From Podospora comata (taxonomy: Eukaryota > Ascomycota > Sordariomycetes > Sordariales > Podosporaceae): a stretch of DNA of 64,000 nucleotides. Location: positions 3,596,001-3,660,000 of the forward strand of contig CP071497.1 of NCBI GenBank assembly GCA_017354895.1, read 5' to 3'. The notes under the pieces were generated by a model. That model did no database searches. It was not told the DNA's origin and worked only from the letters and a program-made list of their open reading frames with translations. The position numbers and the translations under genes were made by a program. Positions within the stretch are counted from its first letter, which is position 1, and each line of letters begins with the position of its first letter. Positions 33,694 through 42,869 of this stretch are shown here, one piece after another.

Positions 33694-35265
33694 ATGGCTC
33701 CAGAACCGGGTCGGTCCCGCAACAATCGACGAGTTCATCCTTATGGGAGTTCTTATGTTGATTCCCCGCTCAAATTTCTGAGGCGACCCACTGATCCGAA
33801 TGTTCGGTCGCTCTCAGCAGCAGATTCTGGCAGCGAGGATCAGCAGGACGATAGCACGCTTTCTTCTCTTGCGGACAGTGTACTATTTGAGAGCGACTCG
33901 AACGACGGGCCCTCTCATCTAGACGACCATAGCGATACAGAAGAGTCCCACGAGCCGGGGTCTTCTTCCAATCCCATCGACCTGACTAGTCTCCTTATCA
34001 ATTCCCAGACGCCACCTGGCAAGAGTGTCGCCGGCAAGACCGTTTCACGGTTTAAAGTTGCCCCTCAGCCCGATTTTGGCAATCGAAAGTCAAAAAGAGG
34101 TGGGCCACAGTCTGCGAAAGCTCCGGTCACCCCAAACGTGATCCAGCCTCGGCAACGCTCTCACTCAGATCTCATCAGCCACAAACCAGCAGAGCCCAAG
34201 GCAGCAGCATCCCGGAATCACAGCAATCAAAACCACACAGATTCTCAAGGCACAAGTCCCACCAAAGAAAACAAGATCACACTCCGAGTCCCTCCCCACA
34301 ACCACCCAAGGACGACTGTTACCAATATCTCACCTCGATCTGCTCCACAGCAGAATCGCACCAGCCAACCGGACACTTTACCCCCTATGACCCCCCAAAA
34401 GCGACCCCCAACCCAACCCGTTCCTCACGACCGTCCCACCCAGCAACGCCGGCTCATGGCCCCCCCTCCCGCAGCACCATCCACTATCGGACCTAGCAGC
34501 CCACCTACCAACGTGCCCCGGCCCCCTCAAAACAACCAAATGGACCTCTCCCTCCAACTCCAAACCGCCCTCTCCACCACCGCCCTCCCCTTCCCCTCCC
34601 TCCCCTTCCTAACCCGCCTAGTCCAATCCCGCAACCCCCCTCCCCCCTTCCCCTCTTTACTAGCAACCACCCGCGCGAGAATATTATCCTCAGACATCAC
34701 CACCGACATCCTCGACCCAGCCTACATCAATTCCCACTCTCTCCCCCCTGAGATATCCAACCCTCTCACAAAATCTGCCACCTTGCCTCACGACGTGGTG
34801 GTTCAAGTGTTGGATATCATCAACATCTCCAAGTCAAAGTGGGAGCAAGTGGAGGAGTTGGAAGCCAAGGCTCGGGGGGAGGAGAAGAGGGGGAGGGAGG
34901 TTGTCAGGTTACCTACCGCGAGGGGGGATGGGGAGGTTGATCAAGGGACGCAGGCGGGGACACAGTTCCAGACGCAGCAAAGGGGAGAAGGGAAAGCAAC
35001 GCATAGAATTCTTTTTCAGGATCCAAAAGGGGGAAAGATTTACGGGCTGGAATTGGTCAGGGTGGAGAAGCTTGGTGTGGGGAAGACGAATATGGGGGAG
35101 AAGTGGCTATTGAAAAAGGGAACGAGCGTGAGCAGGGGGGTGGTGATGCTCGAGCCGGGGAGGTGTGAATGTTTGGGTGGGAAGGTGGAGGTTTGGAATC
35201 GGGCGTGGAATGAAGGGCGGTTGGAGAGGTTGAGGGGGGAGGCGACTGGGGAGGGCACTGGTTAG
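33694..35265 (+). CDS. RMI1: RMI1 (RecQ-mediated genome instability protein) with long N-terminal extension
   Basis: OB-fold subunit of the Sgs1/BLM-Top3-Rmi1 dissolvasome, which removes double Holliday junctions. The family domain occupies residues 283-523, beginning at an internal Met (nt 34540): FPSLPFLTRLVQSRNPPPP, LLATTRARILSSDITTDIL, then HRILFQDPKGGKIYGLELVR, VGKTNMGEKWLLKKGT and RGVVMLEPGRCECLGGKVEV. That part alone (241 aa) is the normal size of fungal Rmi1. The preceding 282 residues are in frame with no stop and are Ser/Pro/Asn-rich and disordered, with acidic patches (SDSNDGPSHLDDHSDTEES) and a basic SKRGG stretch. Either the protein is really extended, or translation or transcription begins at the internal Met. 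Base composition switches from C-rich to G-rich at about 34790. Confidence 0.88.
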   Translation: MAPEPGRSRNNRRVHPYGSSYVDSPLKFLRRPTDPNVRSLSAADSGSEDQQDDSTLSSLADSVLFESDSNDGPSHLDDHSDTEESHEPGSSSNPIDLTSLLINSQTPPGKSVAGKTVSRFKVAPQPDFGNRKSKRGGPQSAKAPVTPNVIQPRQRSHSDLISHKPAEPKAAASRNHSNQNHTDSQGTSPTKENKITLRVPPHNHPRTTVTNISPRSAPQQNRTSQPDTLPPMTPQKRPPTQPVPHDRPTQQRRLMAPPPAAPSTIGPSSPPTNVPRPPQNNQMDLSLQLQTALSTTALPFPSLPFLTRLVQSRNPPPPFPSLLATTRARILSSDITTDILDPAYINSHSLPPEISNPLTKSATLPHDVVVQVLDIINISKSKWEQVEELEAKARGEEKRGREVVRLPTARGDGEVDQGTQAGTQFQTQQRGEGKATHRILFQDPKGGKIYGLELVRVEKLGVGKTNMGEKWLLKKGTSVSRGVVMLEPGRCECLGGKVEVWNRAWNEGRLERLRGEATGEGTG

Positions 35266-35705
35266 GATCGGAGTTCAAAAGGGGTAGGGGGGGAAGGGGG
35301 TTGTTGGTACTGCAGCTCAGTACAATGCGTAGTAGCCGTTAATTTATATCCTTCCAAAAGGGGAACTAGGCATATCAAGTATATTTTGGGATTTATCAGC
35401 CATCTAGCTATCTTTCAAGCTCTATTAGCTACTTCTAAAAGAATTTCGAGCATCTTTAAAGGCTTATTGACCATCCTTTGAGGCATAGTTTAGGGTACTA
35501 TCATACGTCACCTTACCTTGCAGTGCCAGTTACTTTTTGTCCACAGCGTAGCGAGGTCATTGTTTTGCTGAGGGTGTAGCATCGAAAGAGTGAAGAGTAA
35601 GGTGAAAGTGAAGGAGAGTGATATGGGAGGCACTGATGGCTGCTGAACCTGCGGTTGCTGCAGCTCCGGTAGGTCCCCCACCCCGCGACCGGCCACCTAA
35701 ACCGT
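35266..35705. other. Convergent intergenic region RMI1/NIF3
   Basis: G-rich tail of RMI1 followed by an AT-rich 0.2-kb block that may be a decayed MITE (listed separately). No gene supported. Confidence 0.6.
35306..35527. mobile_element. Possible degenerate MITE
   Basis: AT-rich 222-bp block in a GC-rich setting. Its ends are weak inverted repeats (GGTACTGCAG on the left, GGCACTGCAA as the complement of the right). Inside is CATCTTTAAAGGCTTATTG followed by ACCATC, close to a stretch in the better-preserved element at 37904-38109. No clear target duplication. May be an old relative of that element. Confidence 0.3.
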
Positions 35706-36667
35706 CTACATCCTCATATCACTCGGCAAATCTTCAGCATCCACTATCTGGAAGGGATCCTGATCCTCCTCGCTAATCAACACCTCCAGCCCCTCCACCT
35801 CCTTCAGCTCCTCCTCCAACTGTCCCTTGAGGACATCCTTCAAGAAAGCCCTCTCCGAATTACTGTGAAACACACTGATCACCGCCTTCCCCTCCATGAC
35901 AAGCTTGAGCGCAGGATGGTGCGACATCTCGCCGGTAACAATCAGATCAGCGTCCTTGACACCGGCCAGCACGCTCTCCCCGCTCCCTGGGCAGACAGCC
36001 ACTGTCTTGACCATGAACTGCCCTTCTGATTTGGGGCGGGCGACCATGACGTGTTTTAGGCCGCCGAGGCCTTCGGCGTAGAGCTTTACTAGTTCTCCAA
36101 GGCCGGCTGGTTTGGAGAGTTGGACTTTTCGGCCGTAACCAGCGCCGGCGAATTTCTCGGGGAGGGAGGAGGCGTCGACTGGGGTTACGGTGGAGATGGT
36201 GGTGGTGCGGTCTGGGAGGGAGGAGAGCATCTGAGCGAGCCAGTCGGCCATGCCACCTGGGGCGGCGTCGATGGCTGTATGGGGGGAGTAAACGGCGATG
36301 TTGTGTTGGGCCAGCAGCAAAATGATGCGCTGTTGGGGGTCGGCCAGGGTGATGGACTTGAGGCCGCGGAAGATGAAAGGGTGGTAGGAGACTATTACAG
36401 AGGCTTTGCGGGAAATGGCCTCTTGGGCGACCGCGGGAGTGAGGTCGTTTGTGAGGAGGACCACAGGGGAGGTGGTTGCAGCTGTGGAAGGGGTGGTGAA
36501 GTTTTCTTGGAGGAGGCCAACGTTGTCCCAGCTGCGGTCGGCAAGAGACTCAGGGTACCTGCAGTCCCGTTAGTATTTATACATTGAATAAACAAACAGA
36601 AGACTTACAAGGCCTGCATGGCCTTGACGACTCGCTCGGTAAAGGCAGGGCGCTGCATGGCGGCCAT
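35706..36667 (-). CDS. NIF3/DUF34 family metal-binding protein
   Basis: NIF3-like protein of the DUF34/YbgI family, conserved in all domains; biochemical role unsettled. Exons 36609-36667 and 35706-36558 (50-nt intron, donor GTAAGT, acceptor CTGCAG) give 303 aa, the normal length. The junction gives QALYPESLADRSWDNVGLLQ, the family start. The dinuclear metal ligands are all present: His79 (VSYHPFIFRGLK), His113 and Asp117 (VYSPHTAID), and His251 and Glu255 (FHSNSERAFL). DLIVTGEMSHHPALKL is also typical. No trafficking signal is evident. Start is the first Met (MAAMQRPAFTERVVKAM); the Met three codons later is an alternative. It lies 361 bp from the divergent BolA-type gene. Confidence 0.93.
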
Positions 36668-37028
36668 GGTGAAGGTTCTCAGTTGGGTAGAGTTGCCAAA
36701 GGACGAAATGAGTCTTGGTGTTGTTCTGAGGAGAGAAGAAGTGAAGTTCATCTGTGACTGAGCTTTTGTTGATGAGATTTTGTAGCGAGAGTGAGGTCAC
36801 AGGTGAAATGCTTGCAGTGTAAGAGCTCCAGTGAGAGACAGACAGTGAGAAGGTGGAGAGGTGGAGAGGTGGGGTGAAAGGTGAACGAACGAACCAAAGC
36901 AAACTGAATGGGGAGCAGTTCCACACACAAAACCCCAACCCTTTATCAGATCTTGCCAAGCACAACATGGCGGGGCAGTCACAAAGTCTGAGCAACATCA
37001 CTATTCTTCATCGACAGAAACACACACC
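36668..37028. other. Short bidirectional promoter NIF3/BolA
   Basis: 361 bp between two divergent start codons, with a GAGAGGTGGAGAGGTGGGG repeat near 36855-36873. The two genes very probably share control elements. Confidence 0.6.
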
Positions 37029-37451
37029 ATGGCCCAGTCAATCACCGAAGACTCCGTAAGGGCGGCCCTCACCGACCGCCTCAAGGCCTCTCATGTCGAG
37101 GTTCAGGACATGTCTGGTATGCCCGCTGCTTTCCTCTGTCACATGCCCCTGACGTCATTTTCAGTTGAGAATGAACCCCCCCCGATGCTGACACAGTTTG
37201 AATCACAAGGTGGCTGCGGGCAAGCCTTCACATCGTTGATTGTCTCGCCCGAGTTTGTGGGCAAGAACTCGCTACAGAGGCATCGGCTGGTCAATGCCGC
37301 CCTCAAAGACGAAATCGCGCAGATACACGCCTGGAGCGCGAAGTGTCAGACACCGGAGGAATATGAAAAGGAAAAGGCAGCGACAGGAGGGAATGACGGG
37401 CCGCCGTTGGATGGGACGGCAGGAGGGGAGGTGACGGGCGTCAGGCAGTAG
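37029..37451 (+). CDS. BolA2-type iron-sulfur trafficking protein
   Basis: BolA-family protein; BolA2/Bol2 members bind monothiol glutaredoxins around a [2Fe-2S] cluster in iron sensing and cluster delivery. Exons 37029-37116 and 37210-37451 (93-nt intron) give 109 aa. Removing the intron rejoins DMS with GGCGQAFTSLIVSPEFVGK, which matches the family; the acceptor is an uncommon AAG. Cys32 in GGCGQ and the invariant His54 in NSLQRHRLVNAALKDEI are the expected cluster ligands, followed by IHAWSAKCQTP. No presequence, so probably cytosolic/nuclear, not the mitochondrial Bol1/Bol3 type. The intron is in frame and stop-free, so retention would give a 140-aa form with 31 extra residues inside the ligand motif. 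Confidence 0.92.
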   Translation: MAQSITEDSVRAALTDRLKASHVEVQDMSGMPAAFLCHMPLTSFSVENEPPPMLTQFESQGGCGQAFTSLIVSPEFVGKNSLQRHRLVNAALKDEIAQIHAWSAKCQTPEEYEKEKAATGGNDGPPLDGTAGGEVTGVRQ

Positions 37452-38438
37452 GAGGGGGAGGCTTTTGGGGGCGGTAGAGCAAGGCGTTCTGGCCGGGTTT
37501 GATACACCATTGGTATAAACATTTTGTTTCTTGATTATTTCTTGTTTCTCCAACAATGACAGCCTTGACAGATCGCGTGAGAGAGGGGTTGGGACGAAGG
37601 CTGAAGGGGCTGCTTTCCCAAATAGGAGGTCGGTGGAAGAAGGTGTGTGTCACACACATCTCAGGCTCCCCCATGGGATGACTGCTTTCCAAACTCTTAT
37701 CATCTTTGGCTCTCGATAGTGCGTATTTATTTCAACTCGCATCAATTTACCTCGAATCTATCAGTTCAGGAAGTTTGAGCTTCATCATGTGATATTCTGG
37801 CTCAAAGACTCCATCTGGCCGGGCGCTTGCCGTCAGTAGCCGCCAAGTACATTTTGTACAGCCTCACTTGGAGATCACCAACTTTTGGCTGATGCCACCC
37901 ACACACCCTGCCAACAAAATAATTGAGACACCAAAGTAAGTTAACCCATATCATGCTATGGACTATACCTCAAAGGTAATTTAATAGGCCTTTGAACGAT
38001 CTTTCAAGGCCTGTTAACTGTCTTTGAAGGCCATCTTTAAAGGCCTATGGACTATCATCCAGCCCATGTTAACCTACTTTAGTGTCTAAATTATTTTGTG
38101 GTGAGGGTGCCACACAACTACGACGTCCTCCATTGCGGCTGGATTGTTTCAAAGACTGCCATTCGCTGCTGTCCCACGTTTTCCATCCAATGTTTGGTTT
38201 CATCACCCATGCCGGCTTGCTACTGCATTATCCCGTCGATGGAGGGCGGACGAGGCTGGGAGGGAGCCATGCTGACCATGACTGACCGGTTTGAGCAGAT
38301 GTGAAGGGGATCCTGGCCACAATAAATGGCCGTCTTTTCACGATGGTCTGCTTGGAGTACGTGGTATTCTCTCATGTTCCAACTTGAGCTATACGCTCAC
38401 TCGGTCTGTTAACAGCACCTTGATCACTACTGCGAAAC
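37452..38438. other. Intergenic region with MITE
   Basis: About 1 kb between the BolA-type and CorA-like genes. The only structured feature is the MITE at 37904-38109; the flanks hold no supported gene. Confidence 0.6.
37904..38109. mobile_element. MITE, 206 bp, with terminal inverted repeats and target duplication
   Basis: Imperfect inverted repeats of about 40 bp: left 37904-37944 and right 38071-38109 both read, toward the inside, CACCCT, then ACAAAATAATT, AGACAC, AAAGTA and GTTAAC with a few substitutions. The element is flanked by CCACA at 37899-37903 and 38110-38114; the repeat extends to CCACACA if the terminal CA is counted as flank. There is no ORF. The interior is AT-rich with several AGGCCTTTGAA-like words in both orientations, so the element could fold on itself. 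These features define a non-autonomous DNA transposon; the superfamily is not clear. Confidence 0.85.
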
Positions 38439-40733
38439 ATGGAAAACTCTCGTGTGGATGAGTTGCTCAAATCATTAGAGCTTCTTCAGCAATCTATCAA
38501 AACTCTTCATCAGTATCGAGAAGCGCAGTCCAATCCGGTTCAGCGTCCTCGCCCATCGAGTGTTGATTGGCCCGCCTCCACTCTTCAAAGAGTTGCCACC
38601 ATCTCCAACGCACCTCCTCAGTCCGCCGTCACTACATCTGCTCGCCGGCTCACAAATGAGTCTCCGAGATCACGGCCAACACTCATCAATGATGGGATCC
38701 CAAAGAGAGAACACTCCCCCGACTTTCTCACCTTGACCAGTCCGCCTGCCTCCCGCAGCAGCAGCTCGCAATCGTCGCCGTCCTGTGTCATAGAGGCATT
38801 GCCTAGCATAGAGAAGACCGAGGAAGAGCTCGTCTCACATCTCCAATCCATTAAATCAACCGAAGATGGATCCACATCAGGCACCATAATTGCCCTGGCA
38901 GACGCATGGGAGAGGAGGGACGAGTTGACACCCGCCAACCTGCTCACATCGTTCGAGACAGGAGAGGGCACCAAATATGAACACACCAGCTATCAGATAT
39001 ATGAGGTCGACAGAGACGGTGTGCCCACTCAGATACGTCCGCTTTGTCTTGTGAAAGGCTCAGCCTGTCCCAATCATGGGGACGAGAACGGAGATAATAG
39101 AGACATATCCGTCTGGCCCGTTCTGAAGACTATCAACGCCGACGGGAACGCCGTCGGTAGGATATCGTCAGTCACCCCTCATCCCATCATCAAAGACCCC
39201 TTGTGCTGACCGCCCTGAAGAATTCTCCAAGAACCCACCCCCGTCATGCTCGCCGCCACCCATCTCACCATGAAAGACCACTTCGACATGGACGAGCTCC
39301 TCTCCCACCTCGTCACCACCGCCGGCAACAAAGGCAAAACCAAAGCCTACCTCAACCGCTCCATCGAGCCCACTCCCCTCCGTCAGCGCTCCTTCTTTTT
39401 CATCTTCAAATACTACACCATCATCGCCTCGGGCCACCCCCCTACCCCCTGGCAACCCTTTGATCCCCGCCCATTAGACCACCGCTCGCCGGATCACATA
39501 GACATAACCGAATGCTCCTCCATCCTCGCCCTCTCCCTCTCCGGGCCCGTCTCCTCCCAGGTCAAAGTGCGGGCAAAACGCAAGACCAGGTCGGGGAACC
39601 TGTACAGCACCTTTGCCCCCTGGCATTTGGTCAACATCCAGTACTTTCCCGACGACCACCACTCCCCCTTCCCCACCATCCGCTCCGACGGCACGCAGAA
39701 ACACTTTCTCAACGGGCCGCACGCGTTTTTGGATGCTTTGAGGCTGGAATACCGCGACGCGATCAAGCGCTACACCGAACTGAACGAGTCGATAACAAAA
39801 CTGATCACGCCCCCGAATCAGTTCATGTTTGACGTCCGGCTTCGGGACAAGCTCCTGTTTGAAGACTCGCACTTTACCTACTCGCGGCGGTATTTCTGGG
39901 CGTATAACACGCTGGGGGTTATCAATGAAGGCATCAAATCCATGAGCGCGGCGTACGTGAATAACTTCACGAGGGATTTTTGGGAGGGGAGACACCCGAC
40001 GCTGTGGCCTTGTGCCAGCAATGGCGGCGACTACCTGGGCAAACTGGATATTCTGCGTCAGGACCTGGAGCAGGCGGTTTCGGAGCTGAAGATGGTGTAT
40101 GATAGGAATGAGGCCACGAGGACGGAGATTAGGAGTCTGAGGGAGCAGTTGTTTAGTGGGAGTTCGGTCAAGGAGAGCAGGAGGGCGATCGAGCAGGGGA
40201 AGAATATCAAGATACTGACGAGCGTGTCGATGGTCTTTTTGCCGTTGACGTTTGTGGTTGGGGTGTTTAGTATCACGACGTTGGAGATTGAGCCGGAGGA
40301 TTGGAGGTTTGGGGTTACGCTTGTTGGGGTGTGTGTACCGTTTTTTGTGCTGATTCTGGTGTTGCAGAGTATGGATAGTGTGAGGAGGGGGTGGGGGTGG
40401 GTGAGGGGGTTGGGCGGGAGAGTGTTTGGGCTGAAGGGGAAGGGGAAGGGGAAGAGAGAGGTGGGAGGGGGTGGGGGGACGGGGTTTGGGGGGGATAGGA
40501 GGCATTTGTATCATCATTATCAGGAACGGGGGATCGGGGGCGGGGAGGTAAGGAGGGCGCAGACGGGGTTGGGGGGGGAGGGAGAGGGGAGGTGGTTTGG
40601 GAGGGGGGTGTGGAAGGGTTGGGGTTGGGGTTGGGGTTGGGGGTGGAGGGTGCCGAACTGGAGGAGGAGAGAGGAGTCGCTGGATTTAAGGATGGAGAAG
40701 GGTGAGGTTGGGAGGGAGAAGAGGGTTGGATGA
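38439..40733 (+). CDS. CorA-like two-helix membrane protein
   Basis: Fungal CorA-like Mg2+ transporter-fold protein; substrate unknown. Exons 38439-39166 and 39221-40733 give 746 aa. The 54-nt intron uses donor GTCAGT and acceptor CTGAAG with CTGAC upstream; this choice restores GRISILQEPTPVMLAATHLT, while the neighbouring GTAGGA donor breaks frame with this acceptor. The N-terminus has a short coiled coil (VDELLKSLELLQQSIKTLHQ) and a Ser/Pro-rich linker. The middle has HFDMDELLSHL and RQRSFFFIFKYYTIIASG, a cytosolic domain with long helices (about 450-570), then two membrane helices at about 573-594 and 605-625 (VFLPLTFVVGVFSI). The GMN selectivity motif of true CorA is absent; VFS occupies that place. 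The tail is Gly/Arg/Trp-rich. Composition switches from C-rich to G-rich near 39750. Confidence 0.8.
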
Positions 40734-40792
40734 GGCATGACAAAGCTCAGTATTTACAAAATACAAGCGAGGATATAAATTTAATATGAGAG

Positions 40793-41371
40793 ATGCTCAG
40801 CGGAGCTGCCTCTTTGGCTTTTGGGAGCTACATCCCAACATTCCTAATTCCAGGTGCCGCATTCTCTGAACTTGTGGTGGTGGTCGAGCAACTTGATGTT
40901 AGCTTTGGTGGTCTTAACCTGCTGCACACACCGCCAGAGTTGAGACTTGTTCCGGGTCCTCCGGATGGAACATCGCCGTTCCAACGCCCCTTGGAAGAGA
41001 ATGTGGCAAGCCATAGGATTATCCCCTGGGAGTTGTTGAACCAGGAAGGTACACGGAACCGGACGCTGGTCGAGTGGTGTTTGGTGTGCTACGGCTGGGG
41101 GTTCTTTTACCCTATGACACTTTTACCAAGAGGGATTAGTTTGAAGGATGAGAGGGAGATACCCAGGAAGCTGTTCTCCGCGGCGAGAACAACCACAGAT
41201 GATAGCGGGTGGAATGTAGTCATGCTTGATGACTCAACACCACGCAATTTCTGGGCAAGGGGGTTTTGTGGGTTTAAATGCTTGGGCGCAGAGAGGATAC
41301 CGGACAACGGAATGATGCGAATTACTCTCAAGTTTCACTGGATGCCCGTCATTAAGCCGGAGGCGGCTTAG
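40793..41371 (+). CDS. Unrecognised ORF, 192 codons
   Basis: I do not recognise this protein. It starts 60 bp after the CorA-like stop and is open for 192 codons. Aromatic-rich segments (RTLVEWCLVCYGWGFFYP; NFWARGFCGFKCLGAERI; ITLKFHWMP) and alternating hydrophobic residues look more like a folded domain than random translation, and they suggest the C-terminal part of a larger fungal protein. No signal peptide is convincing and no catalytic motif is visible. It could be a real small gene, an exon of a gene whose other parts I missed, or a remnant. The antisense frames show nothing better. Confidence 0.35.
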   Translation: MLSGAASLAFGSYIPTFLIPGAAFSELVVVVEQLDVSFGGLNLLHTPPELRLVPGPPDGTSPFQRPLEENVASHRIIPWELLNQEGTRNRTLVEWCLVCYGWGFFYPMTLLPRGISLKDEREIPRKLFSAARTTTDDSGWNVVMLDDSTPRNFWARGFCGFKCLGAERIPDNGMMRITLKFHWMPVIKPEAA

Positions 41372-41883
41372 GAGATAGTCGGGGACCTGGAAGAGTCGTG
41401 GGGGGCAATGGGCAGGACATATCGCGATGTTGTTGGAGAGGGGACAGGTCTTATTTCTGGGGAGAGGTGGTATGTGGATGTTGAACATGCAGAAATAAAT
41501 AGCGAGACACAAGAAGTAAGGTACTGAACCGAATCGACTGTCAGGTTGATCATCCCCAGTTACCTATCAGCTTTTTTAGATCTGGACGAAGGGGTTGTTG
41601 GTCAGTGGTCGGCTCGACAATGCCTTATCCAGATATTGTTCACAAATGCACGTGAGACAGAAATTAAACGTGAATGCGACAGAAACCATCGCCAGCCGAT
41701 GTGATCAACTCAACAGCAGCAGAACGTCTAGGGTATGAATTCCGAAATGCCTCCAAACCTCCTGCAGTCCCGCTTGCAAAAATGACAAACACATATCCCA
41801 GGCGCTCTAACCCCAGTCATTATCCGTCACATCATATTCCTGCTTTATGTTTCCTTTGCACTCCCAAACCTTCAAGGGGCGGT
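41372..41883. other. Intergenic, upstream of the ASF1 3' end
   Basis: About 0.5 kb, mildly AT-rich, without structured features or a supported gene. Confidence 0.5.
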
Positions 41884-42869
41884 TCAGTGCACCATGGCAT
41901 CAGCCTGGGGGGCTGGGGCGCCAGAAGGGGCGCCAGCGGCAGGAACGGCAGGCTTGTCGACCTCCATCTCATCAGTTTCCATCGCGTCGCCGTCGAGCTC
42001 TTCCTCCTCGAGATCGTCTTCACTTTCTCCCTCGATGTCGACACTGCCGTCATCGGAGAGCTCTTCCTCGTCAACAGCACCGTTCTCGCCCTCAACGCCT
42101 TCCATGGCGGCATCCTTTTCAACACCAGTGGCCTCGCCAACGGCAGCAGCCTCCTCCGCTAGCTCAGCCTCCTCCTCCTCGGCAAGCTCCTCAGCACCAT
42201 ACTCCTCCTCATCAGCAACCAAATCGGCCTCAGGCTGCTCAGGAGGGAACTCGGCAGGAGCAGTAGCCTCGGAGTCCCTATTTTTTTTCAAGTCGTATTA
42301 GCAACCTGCCCCACTCTGTCGCAAACTGTAAAATGTAACATACCACTTAATGTTGAACCTAGTCACACGTGGCTTCTCAGCCAACACGTTGCGCTTGATC
42401 TTCTCGATGATGGGCTTGGCAGGGGGGTCGTTCTGGAGCTCTTCGGACTCGTACTCGTTGTTGACATAGTAACCAACACGGACGAACTCGCGGCCGTCGT
42501 AGGCGCAGGTGAGGAGGATGACGGTGACGCCGAGGAGCTCGTCGTCGGGGATGAGCTTGGTGTCGGGGGGGTTGGCCTCAAAGGCGAACTTGTTGACGCC
42601 CACAGGGATGGGGCCGACGAGGAGGGAGTCGAGCTCCTGGTCGTGGGAGTCGCTTTGGGCGGAGCCGACGTAGGTGAGCTTCCACTCGAGGTCTGTGTTT
42701 TTGAGATGAGAGGGTTAGATATGGGTGGAAACAAAAGTCGGAAAAAAGTTGCAAACATACCCTTCTCAAGTGGCTCCAGGCACTCAAATGTGATCTCAAA
42801 AAGGTACTTGTCGGTGAACTTGGCGGGGTTGTTGGCCACATTGACGCCGAGAAGCGTGACGACAGACAT
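41884..42869 (-). CDS. ASF1: ASF1 histone H3-H4 chaperone
   Basis: Histone H3-H4 chaperone for replication-coupled and replication-independent nucleosome assembly. Exons 42761-42869, 42344-42692 and 41884-42277 (introns of 68 and 66 nt) give 283 aa. The first 153 residues are the conserved immunoglobulin-like core: [77 protein letters not shown] and RVTRFNIKW. Intron 2 falls exactly at Trp153, so exon 3 alone encodes the acidic Glu/Asp/Ala-rich tail (130 aa), a usual fungal arrangement. The 5' leader carries GA/GT repeats. Divergent from RNA14 at 1.2 kb. Confidence 0.97.

Noticed and set aside
39474-40517. 347-codon ORF antisense to the CorA-like gene
   Set aside because: Pro/Arg/His-rich and featureless; the plus strand carries the two-helix membrane end.
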